Below are positions 15,631 to 23,157 of a DNA stretch of 48,920 bases, piece after piece. The stretch's first letter is position 1; each line of letters opens with the position of its first letter. The notes below the pieces were generated by a model, which had not been told where the DNA came from, did not search any database, and saw only the letters and a list, made by a program, of their open reading frames with translations. A program made the translations under genes and the position numbers. Source of the stretch: Pseudomonadota bacterium (GTDB taxonomy: Bacteria; Pseudomonadota; Alphaproteobacteria; Acetobacterales; Acetobacteraceae); NCBI GenBank assembly GCA_021808545.1, contig JAKBBM010000010.1:1-48920 (forward strand). Direction: 5' to 3'.

Positions 15631-16663
15631 CGAGCCGCAAAAGCAATTACCCGCGCCGGCGACGGGCGTCACCGCGCTGAGCGGGCCCGAGCGCGCCGCC
15701 ATGGTGCTGCGCGAACTGGGCGAGGAAACCGCCGCCGCCGTGTTGCGCGAGATGGATGAAGCCACGGTGAACCGGATCTCCACCGCCATGACCACGCTGA
15801 AGGCCGTGGGCACGCAGGTGCGCGAGGATGTGATGGTGAATTTCGCCAATGATCTCGGCCTGACCGGGTTTGGCGGAGATGGGCTGAAATTCCTCAACCG
15901 TGTGCTGGTCTCGGCCCTGGGCGAGACGCAGGCCAAGGAGATATTGGAGCGGCTCAGCCGTGCTGAACGGCGCTCGGCCTTTCACCTGCCGCCGAATACC
16001 GATCCGCGCACGCTGGCGATGCATATGGCGCATGAGCGGCCGCAGACCATCGCGCTGCTCTTGGCGCATATTCCGCACGAGATGGGGGCCAATCTGCTCA
16101 CCTTTCTGCCCGAGCCGCTGGCGGCGGAGGCGTTGTACCGGTTTTCCACGCTCGATGTGGTCTCCCCCAGCGCGGTGACGGAGCTGCGCGATATGCTCGA
16201 AGAACTGGCCAGTGCCACTGGCAGCACCGGGCGGCGCGTGACCAATCTGGGCGGGGCCAAGCAGACGGCGGATATTCTCAACCATTTCCCCACCGCCATG
16301 TCGGATGCGGTGCTCTCGGCCATCGACACGCGTGATGCCACGACGGCCGAGAAAATCCGCGAAAACCTATTCACCTTCATCGATCTGGGCAAACTCACCG
16401 ACCGCTCCTTGCAGATTTTGCTGCGCGAGGTGCCGCAGGACAAAATGGCGCCGGCCTTGCGTCTGGTGGACGAGACGCTGCGCGGCCGCTTCTTCCAGAA
16501 TCTCTCGGCGCGGCAGGTGGAAATCCTGAAAGAAGAATTGCGCTCCGGCCCGCCGATCCGCCGCGCCGATGCGCTGACCGCCCAGAGCGAGATTGTCGAG
16601 GTCGCGCTGCGCCTGGCGGGCGAGGGGCGGATCACGATCAGCGCGACAGAGGAGATGGTGTGA
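15623..16663 (+). CDS. fliG: FliG, rotor switch protein
   Basis: This is a 346-residue protein from the ATG at 15623, inside the end of fliF; the frame is open further upstream but this start fits FliG. N-terminal FliF-binding helices include GPERAAMVLRELGEETAAAV. The middle domain carries HERPQTIALLLAHI, equivalent to the EHPQ motif that contacts FliM. The C-terminal domain has IRENLFTFIDLGKLTDRSLQ, the torque helix with charged residues facing the stator. FliG converts stator activity into rotation. Its stop overlaps the fliK start as TGATG. Confidence 0.96.
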   Translation: MSDEPQKQLPAPATGVTALSGPERAAMVLRELGEETAAAVLREMDEATVNRISTAMTTLKAVGTQVREDVMVNFANDLGLTGFGGDGLKFLNRVLVSALGETQAKEILERLSRAERRSAFHLPPNTDPRTLAMHMAHERPQTIALLLAHIPHEMGANLLTFLPEPLAAEALYRFSTLDVVSPSAVTELRDMLEELASATGSTGRRVTNLGGAKQTADILNHFPTAMSDAVLSAIDTRDATTAEKIRENLFTFIDLGKLTDRSLQILLREVPQDKMAPALRLVDETLRGRFFQNLSARQVEILKEELRSGPPIRRADALTAQSEIVEVALRLAGEGRITISATEEMV

Positions 16664-18195
16664 TGGCGCTTCCCGCAATCGTTCCGGCTGCCCAGTCCCA
16701 ACCGGCCCAGCCAGCCGCCCGTGCCGCGGCGGACACGCAATCCTGGTCTGGCGCGCTGGCCGCGGCCGGAGGAGAAAGCCCAGCGCCACAAGCCGCATCC
16801 ATAGCACCGGGGGCAGCGCCGCCGCAGAGCCGGGATACGTCCCAGAACACAACCACAGGGCCCAAAAAAACGGGCGCGCAGCAGGCCTCATCCGCCAGAG
16901 CCACGCCCGCCCAAGGCGCGGCGGTGCCAACCAAACCGGGCCAAGCCGAGCTGGCGGCGAAACTGGCGGATGGCAAACCTGGCACCGACAAAATGGTGGC
17001 CAAAAAATCTGAACAGAAAAAAAAGACGGACACGCCCCCCGCTGCCGTGGCGATGAATCTATCGCCCGTCATGAACAACCCCGTGCCGGACAAGGCCGCC
17101 ACGCCTACTTCAGGATCATCATCAACGGGCCAGCCCGGGCCGCATGATGTGAGCGGGACACAAGCGGCCAATGCGCAGGCGCTGGCGCCATCGTCAGTGC
17201 CATCGTCAGTGCCATCGCCAACTTCACCGCCAACTTCACCGCCAACTTCACCGCCAACTTCACCGCCAACGTCATCGGGTACAGCGCTGGCCGCCGCGCC
17301 GGCGGATCAAGCTGCCGGGCATACGGGTAGCGCAACGGGGGCCTTGTCGCATCATGCGTCAGCCTCTGTTCCCGCGGCTGGCACATCTGTGCCCATCGCC
17401 ACCACGGCGGCAGTGCCTGTGGTGCATGGGCCGGTCGTCGCCTCATCTGCCCAGGCCCTGCCCCAGGCCGGGCAGGGTATTGGCGCGCATGCCAAACCGG
17501 CTGCCGCCCCCACGGCCGCCCAGCAGGAGAGTGCCGTTCATGCGGTTGCGGCCGTCAACCAAACATCCAGCACGGCGGCCAGTCTGGCGTTGCGTGGCAG
17601 CTTTGCCGCGGCCGCGCCGTCGGCCGGTGCGTTTAAAACAGCAGCGGATAAGTCGAGCGCTGAGCCAGGCAGCGCCGCGCTAGGGGTAAGTGCGCTGGCG
17701 GGGGGCGGCAACAATTCTGCCCCGGCCGCCGCGCCGGTGCAAACCGCCATGCCGCAAATCGCCGCCGCCACACCAACGGGCGCCACGGGCAGCAGCGCCG
17801 CGGCGCTGGCGGCCACCGTCACCGCCCTGCACCAGGCGGGGCAGTCGGGTGCCGTGCTGCGGCTGGACCCGCCGGGGCTGGGCACGCTCTCGGTCCATGT
17901 TGGGCTGAGCGGGCTAGGGCAGGTGAATGTGCTGTTTGTGCCCTCCACGGCGCAGGGTGCGCAGGCGCTGCAGGCCGGGCTGCCGGGGCTGAGTACGGCC
18001 ATGGCGCAATCGGGCCTCGTGCTCGGCCAGGCGCAGGTGGGCGGGCAGTTTGGCCAGAATGCCGGGCAGGGTGGCGGGCAGAGCCCGAACGGCCAGGGCC
18101 GTGCCGCCTTTGCCGCGCCGGATGCGCCGGTTGCGGCCACCACCGCCACGGCCGCCACGGCCGCCAGCACGAACGGATTAAGCGCCTATGCCTGA
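16663..18195 (+). CDS. fliK: FliK, hook-length control protein
   Basis: This is a 510-residue protein from the ATG at 16663 (a GTG one codon earlier is also possible). The first about 370 residues are a low-complexity ruler rich in Ala, Pro, Ser and Thr, with a TSPP tandem repeat. The C-terminal part (about 380-460) is the FliK switch domain: AVLRLDPPGLGTLSVHVGLS and LGQVNVLFVPSTAQGAQALQ. FliK measures hook length while being exported and switches export from hook to filament proteins through FlhB. It sits between fliG and fliM, overlapping both. The N-terminus is recognisable by composition only, the C-terminus by motif. Confidence 0.88.
   Translation: MALPAIVPAAQSQPAQPAARAAADTQSWSGALAAAGGESPAPQAASIAPGAAPPQSRDTSQNTTTGPKKTGAQQASSARATPAQGAAVPTKPGQAELAAKLADGKPGTDKMVAKKSEQKKKTDTPPAAVAMNLSPVMNNPVPDKAATPTSGSSSTGQPGPHDVSGTQAANAQALAPSSVPSSVPSPTSPPTSPPTSPPTSPPTSSGTALAAAPADQAAGHTGSATGALSHHASASVPAAGTSVPIATTAAVPVVHGPVVASSAQALPQAGQGIGAHAKPAAAPTAAQQESAVHAVAAVNQTSSTAASLALRGSFAAAAPSAGAFKTAADKSSAEPGSAALGVSALAGGGNNSAPAAAPVQTAMPQIAAATPTGATGSSAAALAATVTALHQAGQSGAVLRLDPPGLGTLSVHVGLSGLGQVNVLFVPSTAQGAQALQAGLPGLSTAMAQSGLVLGQAQVGGQFGQNAGQGGGQSPNGQGRAAFAAPDAPVAATTATAATAASTNGLSAYA
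17191..17265 (+). repeat. 12-base tandem repeats inside fliK
   Basis: Two exact 12-base copies of TCGTCAGTGCCA (17191-17214) are followed by four exact copies of CCAACTTCACCG (17218-17265) and one degenerate copy. They encode SSVP and then PTSP units in the FliK ruler region. The period is a multiple of three, so slippage would change ruler length without breaking the frame. Confidence 0.9.
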
Positions 18196-19447
18196 GACGT
18201 TCGAGGATGTGGAAACGCTCGACCTGCTGGACCCGATGCGGGCCCCCCAGCTGCGCTCGCTGCTCATGGAGAATCTGTCCGACAGGTTCATGCGCCAGAT
18301 CGCCTTTACCCTGTTTCAGCGCATGCGCCATTCGGTGCAGCTGCTCTCCTGCATCAATAACGTGATCAGCCATGAATCCGCGATGTCGGCCCTGCCGGAA
18401 GTGATGCTGGCGGGTATTTCGGAACTCACGCCATTGCGCGGGCGCATGCTGCTCGCCATTGATGGCGATCTGATCGGCGCCATGGTCGATGCGCTGTGCG
18501 GCGCCACCACGGCCCAGCCGTTCGAGCGTTACGAATTGTCGGCGCTGGAAACGCGGATCGGCAAGCAGATGATCGATCTGTCGCTGGAGACGATCGCGGA
18601 GACGCTGAGCCCGCTTGTGCAGCTCAACCTCACCCCCATCGCGTATGAGAACGCGACCGGCATGCTCGCCATCGCCGACGGGCAGGATTGGATGATCGCC
18701 GTTACCGGGATTTTCGAGACCGAGCTTGGCTCGGGCACGATCAAGCTGATCGCGCCTTATGCCGGGTTCGAACCCTTGGAGCTGAAAGTCGCAACCCAGA
18801 CCGGCCTGCTGGGCGGGCGCGGGACCGATACGGGCTGGATCAACGCGATTGAGATGCTGGCCGAGGAAACCCCCGTGGATGTGCGCTTTGAGCTGGCGCG
18901 CGCGGTGGTGCCGCTGGCGGTGTTCGAGGCGGTGGCGCCGGGCAGCATCCTCCCGCTCACGCTGTGGCCGGAGGCGGTCGCCGTCTCGGGCGGGGTGGAA
19001 TTGTTCCGGGCCGATTACGGCCAGACGGATGGCACGGTGTGCTGCCGGGTGAAGGTGCAGACGGACGAAGGAGATAAGAGCATGGCGGATCAGAAGGAGC
19101 ATGTCGGCGCGGCCGACGGCGCCGAGCCCGAGCGCGTGGAGCTGGAGCCTATTCAGGCGCAGACACGCGGCGCGCCCGCGATTACGGCGCGCAATGTGCT
19201 GGACCGAGTGCAGGTGGTGCTGACCGTGGAATTGGGCCGCGCCCAGATTACGGTGAAGGATCTGCGCCAGCTCCGGCATGGGCAGATCGTATCCTTGAAT
19301 CAGGCGGTGGGCGAACCGCTGGCGATTTTCGCCAACGGGCAGAAGCTGGCTTTTGGCGAGGTGGTGGCGGTTGCGAATGACCGTTACGGCATCCGCGTGA
19401 CCGCCCTGGCCGAGGATACCGAGCAGGACAGCGGAGACGCGCTGTGA
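18188..19447 (+). CDS. fliM-fliN: FliM-FliN fusion, flagellar C-ring switch protein
   Basis: One uninterrupted 419-codon frame encodes both C-ring proteins. Residues about 15-225 match the FliM middle domain (ENLSDRFMRQIAFTLFQRMR, LTPLRGRMLLAIDGDLIGAM). Residues about 226-295 form a first SpoA domain (FliM C-terminus). After a 40-residue linker, residues about 337-408 form a second SpoA domain (DRVQVVLTVELGRAQITVKD, GEPLAIFANGQKLAFGEVVA), which is FliN. The usual N-terminal EIDALL peptide that binds CheY-P and its linker are not recognisable; only about 20 residues precede the core. The C-ring switches rotation direction. Overlaps of 8 bases with fliK and 4 with fliQ suggest coupling. An internal start could also give free FliN. 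Confidence 0.88.
   Translation: MPETFEDVETLDLLDPMRAPQLRSLLMENLSDRFMRQIAFTLFQRMRHSVQLLSCINNVISHESAMSALPEVMLAGISELTPLRGRMLLAIDGDLIGAMVDALCGATTAQPFERYELSALETRIGKQMIDLSLETIAETLSPLVQLNLTPIAYENATGMLAIADGQDWMIAVTGIFETELGSGTIKLIAPYAGFEPLELKVATQTGLLGGRGTDTGWINAIEMLAEETPVDVRFELARAVVPLAVFEAVAPGSILPLTLWPEAVAVSGGVELFRADYGQTDGTVCCRVKVQTDEGDKSMADQKEHVGAADGAEPERVELEPIQAQTRGAPAITARNVLDRVQVVLTVELGRAQITVKDLRQLRHGQIVSLNQAVGEPLAIFANGQKLAFGEVVAVANDRYGIRVTALAEDTEQDSGDAL
19068..19084 (+). promoter_or_regulatory. Internal ribosome binding site and ATG for free FliN
   Basis: AAGGAG at 19068-19073 is followed, after 8 bases, by an ATG at 19082 in the same frame as the FliM-FliN fusion. This is an ideal Shine-Dalgarno spacing and sits exactly at the FliM-FliN boundary. 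It implies that FliN may also be translated alone from the same message. Confidence 0.6.
19082..19447 (+). CDS. fliN: FliN, probable internal translation product of the fusion
   Basis: Starting at the internal ATG, the product would be 121 residues, the usual size of FliN. It has an acidic, disordered N-terminus (MADQKEHVGAADGAEPERVE) and one SpoA domain with the hydrophobic FliN core LRHGQIVSLNQAVGEPLAIF. In other bacteria FliN is a separate gene after fliM and outnumbers FliM about three to one in the C-ring. A fused copy plus free FliN would restore such a ratio. The SpoA domain is clear; that the short form is actually made is inferred from the ribosome binding site. The stop overlaps the next fliQ start as ATG within GTGAGTG context (4-base overlap). 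Confidence 0.6.
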   Translation: MADQKEHVGAADGAEPERVELEPIQAQTRGAPAITARNVLDRVQVVLTVELGRAQITVKDLRQLRHGQIVSLNQAVGEPLAIFANGQKLAFGEVVAVANDRYGIRVTALAEDTEQDSGDAL

Positions 19448-19707
19448 GTGATACGGGGGTCAGTGTCGGTGCCTGGGTTGCTTTTGCCGAGCTGGCTGGG
19501 CCGGTGCTGCTGGTCATGCTGGTGATCGGGCTTGGCGTCGGCGTGCTGCAAACCGCAACCCAGGTGCGCGAAGCCTCGATTCCCTTTGTGTTCAAGCTGG
19601 TTGGCATGGCCGCGCTCACCACGTTGGCCGGGCGGCTGATGATGGGCGGGGTCGAGCAATACGCCACCAATCTGTTCCATGCCATTCCGGGGCTGCTGCA
19701 TGGCTGA
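19444..19707 (+). CDS. fliQ: FliQ (second copy), flagellar export gate subunit
   Basis: This is an 87-residue, two-span protein with AGPVLLVMLVIGLGVGVLQT, then TATQVREASIPFVFKLVGMA, which aligns well with the FliQ core (LQAATQINE-type). It begins with GTG at 19444, overlapping the fliM-fliN end by 4 bases, and overlaps flhA by 8 bases. A first FliQ lies at 174-449 between fliP and fliR; the two share the fold and a few key residues but are clearly divergent. This copy keeps TQ of the motif but has FK in place of PK. Whether both enter one gate, or each serves a different stage, cannot be told from sequence. Confidence 0.85.
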   Translation: MSDTGVSVGAWVAFAELAGPVLLVMLVIGLGVGVLQTATQVREASIPFVFKLVGMAALTTLAGRLMMGGVEQYATNLFHAIPGLLHG

Positions 19708-21799
19708 AACCGCCACTTTGCCGCGTGTGAGCGCGTTGAGCGCGACTCAGCTTTCAGGGCCTATTGTTGTCCTGCTGGTGCTGGTGATGTTGGTGGTGCC
19801 GTTGCCGCCGGCCGCCATCTCGTTCCTGTTCGCGCTCAACATCTCTGCTGGCCTCGTGATTCTGGGGGCGAGCCTTTACATTCCCTCGCCGGCGGAATTT
19901 TCCTCCTTCCCCTCGGTGCTGCTGGCCACCACGCTTATGCGTTTGGCGCTTAACGTGGCCACGGCGCGCGCCATTTTGCTGCATGGTTATACCGGGCCGG
20001 GTGCTGCCGGGCATGTTATCGAATCCTTTGGCCAGTTCGCGGTGGGCGGCAATTATGTCGTCGGCGGCATCATCTTTATCATTCTCATCATCATCAATTT
20101 TGTTGTCGTCACCAAGGGCGCTTCGCGCGTGGCCGAGGTTTCGGCCCGCTTCATGCTCGATTCACTGCCTGGGCGGCAGATGGCGATCGATGCCGAGATC
20201 AATGCCGGCATTCTCTCGCCGCAGGCGGCCGAGCGCCGGCGCGAGATGCTGCGCCGCGAAGCGGATTTCTTCGGCGCCATGGATGGTGCCAGTAAATTCG
20301 TGCGTGGCGACGTGGTCGCGGCGATGATCATCCTTGTCGTCAACATGGTGGGCGGGCTGATCATCGGCGCGCTGCAATATGGGCTGCCGCTGGCCGATGC
20401 CGCGCGCACCTACACGCTGCTGACGGTGGGCGATGGGCTGGCCGCGCAAATCCCCTCGCTCACCATCTCGGTGGCGGCGGGTCTTGTGGTCACGCGTGTC
20501 GCCACGGGCGAGGATATCGGCCAGCAAATCAAATCCCAGCTCGAAAAATATCCGCAGGCGTTGGCCATTGCCGCGGCGATGACCGGGGCCATCGGGCTGG
20601 TGCCGCAAATGGCGCATATTCCGTTCCTCATGCTGGCGGCGGCCCTGGGTACCGCGGCTTGGCGCCTGTCGCGCGCGGCTAACCGCAAGGCCGATGCGGC
20701 GCTGAACGCACCCGAGGCCGGCGAAGCCACGCCCGCCAGTGAAATCAAGACCGACTCTTTGGTCGATGTCACCGGTGTCGATCCGCTGGGCATGAATATT
20801 GGTTTTGCGCTGGCGCCGCTTGTCGGCCCGGGCGAGGGGCGGCTTTTGGGCCGTCTCACCGCTGTGCGCCAGCGTTATGGCCGCGCCATGGGGTTTTTGG
20901 TGCCCGCCGTGCATATCCGCGATTCCTCCGATCTCGCCGCGCATGCGTACCGCTTCACCTTGCGCGGGGCCGCGATTGGCGGCGGCGAGGCTTGGCCCGG
21001 CCAGTGGCTGGCCATTGAAGGCCCGATGGTGACGGAAAAACTCTCCATTGGCCGCCCGGTAAAGGACCCGGCCTTTGGCCATGAGGCGGTGTGGATTCCG
21101 CAAGGCGCGATCCCGGCGGCCGAAGAGCTGGGTTACACGGTGGTGGATGCGCCCTCTGCCATGGCCACGCATTTCGCCGAAATCCTCAAACGCCACGGGG
21201 CCGAGCTGCTGGGCCGCCCGCAGGTGGAGGGGCTGATCACGCGTCTGGCCGAAACCACGCCGCGCCTGGCCGAGGATTTGCGGACCAATCTGCCCGTGGG
21301 GCTGGTGCGCCAAGTGTTGCAGGGGCTGCTGGCCGAGGAAGTGCCGATCCGTGATTTTGAGCGCATTGCCGAGGCGCTGGTGGAAGCCGCCGATGCCGGG
21401 GTAAAGGATGTGGAGAAGCTGCTGGCGGCGGTGCGGCTGCGGCTGGGGCGCTTTATTGTTAGCCAGATTGCGGGCGCGGATCCGGCCTTGCGCGTGGCGG
21501 TGCTGCCACCCCGGCTGGAGGAGCTGATCACCAAATCCTTGCGCGCGGGGCGCGAGAGCGGGATTGGCGCCGAGATTGAGGCCGAGATCGCCCAGCATGT
21601 GCGCGAATCCGCCGCCGCCGTCGTGCGGGCCATGCGCGCGCGCGGCGCCAAGCCGGTGCTGGTGGTGCAGGGGCTGCTGCGCCGCGCGGTGGCGCGCGCG
21701 GTGGCGGGCATGTTGCCGGTGCTGGCGCTGGAGGAGATCCCCGACACTCTGCCGCTGCAAGTGGTGCATACGGCTGAAGCGGGCGCGGCCCATGGCTGA
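19700..21799 (+). CDS. flhA: FlhA, flagellar export gate ring protein
   Basis: This is a 699-residue protein from the ATG at 19700, inside the end of fliQ; the frame is open 21 bases further upstream. Residues about 20-330 hold the eight membrane spans, with PSVLLATTLMRLALNVATAR and the conserved cytoplasmic loop GASRVAEVSARFMLDSLPGR followed by QMAIDAEINAG. The C-terminal about 340 residues form the cytoplasmic nonamer ring that docks chaperone-substrate complexes. FlhA couples export to the proton motive force. The stop overlaps fliA by 8 bases. The partner FlhB is not in this window. Confidence 0.96.
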   Translation: MAETATLPRVSALSATQLSGPIVVLLVLVMLVVPLPPAAISFLFALNISAGLVILGASLYIPSPAEFSSFPSVLLATTLMRLALNVATARAILLHGYTGPGAAGHVIESFGQFAVGGNYVVGGIIFIILIIINFVVVTKGASRVAEVSARFMLDSLPGRQMAIDAEINAGILSPQAAERRREMLRREADFFGAMDGASKFVRGDVVAAMIILVVNMVGGLIIGALQYGLPLADAARTYTLLTVGDGLAAQIPSLTISVAAGLVVTRVATGEDIGQQIKSQLEKYPQALAIAAAMTGAIGLVPQMAHIPFLMLAAALGTAAWRLSRAANRKADAALNAPEAGEATPASEIKTDSLVDVTGVDPLGMNIGFALAPLVGPGEGRLLGRLTAVRQRYGRAMGFLVPAVHIRDSSDLAAHAYRFTLRGAAIGGGEAWPGQWLAIEGPMVTEKLSIGRPVKDPAFGHEAVWIPQGAIPAAEELGYTVVDAPSAMATHFAEILKRHGAELLGRPQVEGLITRLAETTPRLAEDLRTNLPVGLVRQVLQGLLAEEVPIRDFERIAEALVEAADAGVKDVEKLLAAVRLRLGRFIVSQIAGADPALRVAVLPPRLEELITKSLRAGRESGIGAEIEAEIAQHVRESAAAVVRAMRARGAKPVLVVQGLLRRAVARAVAGMLPVLALEEIPDTLPLQVVHTAEAGAAHG

Positions 21800-22355
21800 G
21801 CCCGGCCCTGGCATCGATGCCGAACTGGCGGCGCTGTATGGCAACTGGGTCAAGCGCATGGCGCTGCTGTTAAAGGCGCGCATGCCCTGGGCGGAGCTGG
21901 ACGAGCTGCTGCAATGGGGCGCGGTTGGCATGATGGAGGCGATGCAGCGTTTCGACGCGACGTTGGGCGTCAGCTTCCAGGCTTTCGCCTCGCGGCGGAT
22001 CAAGGGCGCGATGATTGATGGGCTGCGGCGCGAGGGCTCACGCCGGCGCGGCGAGACGCTGTTTGAAACCGACGAGGTCGACGCGGCGGCCCTGAGCGGC
22101 GGTGATGCGCCAGCCGACCCGCTCTCCTTGCTGCTGCGCGCCGATAATCGCAACCTGCTAACCGCGGCGCTGAAAACATTGCCCGCACTCGAATACCGGG
22201 TACTGGCACTGCATTTTTTCGACGACATGAATAATCGTGAAATCGCCGCGATTCTCGAAATCAGCGAGGGCTATGCCTCACGCATCCGCAAGCGGGCACT
22301 TGAGAGTCTCGCCATTCATATCAACGCCGCCCAGAAGGGAGAAACCGTTCCATGA
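21792..22355 (+). CDS. fliA: FliA-type flagellar sigma factor, short form without region 3
   Basis: This is a 187-residue sigma-70 family protein from the ATG at 21792. Region 2 spans about residues 15-82 (DELLQWGAVGMMEAMQRFDA, SFQAFASRRIKGAMIDGLRR), very like FliA. Region 4 spans about 122-178 (LPALEYRVLALHFFDDMNNR, EIAAILEISEGYASRIRKRA). Only about 38 residues lie between them, where E. coli FliA (239 residues) has region 3 beginning at WVPR. So region 3 appears absent. The gene lies between flhA and motA, and FlgM, the FliA inhibitor, is encoded at 35690, supporting a FliA role in late flagellar genes. It overlaps motA by 4 bases. Confidence 0.85.
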   Translation: MAEPGPGIDAELAALYGNWVKRMALLLKARMPWAELDELLQWGAVGMMEAMQRFDATLGVSFQAFASRRIKGAMIDGLRREGSRRRGETLFETDEVDAAALSGGDAPADPLSLLLRADNRNLLTAALKTLPALEYRVLALHFFDDMNNREIAAILEISEGYASRIRKRALESLAIHINAAQKGETVP

Positions 22356-23155
22356 CCAGCCTGATTGCCCTGCTCTGCGGCTTCCTGGTCGTCATTGGCG
22401 GCGCGCTGTCCGATCATGATCCGCTCTCTTCACTCTTCAGCCTTACCGCCGTCATCATCGTGCTGATCGGCGCGCTCACGGCTACGACGGTTCATTTTGG
22501 TCTTAAACCGGTTCTGACCGCCTTCAAGAGCGTTATGTGGCTGGCCAAGCCGCCGCGGACCGATTTGCACGCCTTTATTGACCAGGTGGCGGAATGGTCA
22601 TCACTGGCGCGCGCGCAAGGCACGCTGGCGCTGGAAAATGAGATTGAAAAAGTAACGGATCCGTTCCAACGCCAAGGCTTGCAGATGATCGTGGATAATA
22701 CCTCGCCCGAGGATTTCGCCATGATTCTGGGAATCATGTCGGAAAAAGTCGGGCGCGCGCAGGAGCAGCCGGGCGAGGTATGGGAAGCAGTCGGCGGCTA
22801 TTCGCCCACCATCGGCGTGATGGGCGCCGTGCTCGGGCTGATCCATGTGATGATGCGGCTCGACCATCCCGAGGAGCTGGGCGAGGGCATCGCCACCGCC
22901 TTTGTCGCCACCATTTACGGTGTGGGCTTTGCCAACCTCATCGCGCTGCCGCTGGGTGCGCGGCTTAAACATCTGGCGCGTGAGCTGGAGCGCGAACGCC
23001 ATGTCGTCATCCAAGGTTTCGTGCTCCTGTCCGAAGGCAAGCCCGGCATCGTGATCCGGCAAAATCTGCAGAGTTTCCTCGAGGATGCAGACAAGCCCAA
23101 GAAGGACGCGGCGCAAGAGGGTGATGAGCCCGCCGGCGCGGCGGAGGCGGCCTGA
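22352..23155 (+). CDS. motA: MotA-type stator protein (MotC-like)
   Basis: This is a 267-residue protein with membrane spans near residues 3-22 and 30-52 and a pair near 148-205, plus a cytoplasmic loop containing PFQRQGLQMIVDNTSPEDFA. The segment GGYSPTIGVMGAVLGLIHVM is characteristic of the MotC/PomA branch. With MotB it forms the ion channel that drives FliG. It overlaps fliA by 4 bases and is followed 2 bases later by motB, recalling the Pseudomonas order where motC-motD lie downstream of fliA. The acidic Ala-rich tail of about 25 residues is not conserved. Confidence 0.92.
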   Translation: MTSLIALLCGFLVVIGGALSDHDPLSSLFSLTAVIIVLIGALTATTVHFGLKPVLTAFKSVMWLAKPPRTDLHAFIDQVAEWSSLARAQGTLALENEIEKVTDPFQRQGLQMIVDNTSPEDFAMILGIMSEKVGRAQEQPGEVWEAVGGYSPTIGVMGAVLGLIHVMMRLDHPEELGEGIATAFVATIYGVGFANLIALPLGARLKHLARELERERHVVIQGFVLLSEGKPGIVIRQNLQSFLEDADKPKKDAAQEGDEPAGAAEAA

Positions 23156-23157
23156 CC

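Noticed and set aside
14521-15936. Long antisense open frame opposite fliF and fliG, and similar ones at 2511-4031, 17819-19279, 20162-22228, 24027-26036 and 46848-48860
   Set aside because: Their translations are rich in Arg, His, Gln and Gly with no domain; they are mirror images of codon bias in GC-rich genes on the other strand.
17191-17277. Tandem repeats considered as a CRISPR-like or mobile element
   Set aside because: Repeats are directly adjacent with no spacers and lie in frame inside fliK.
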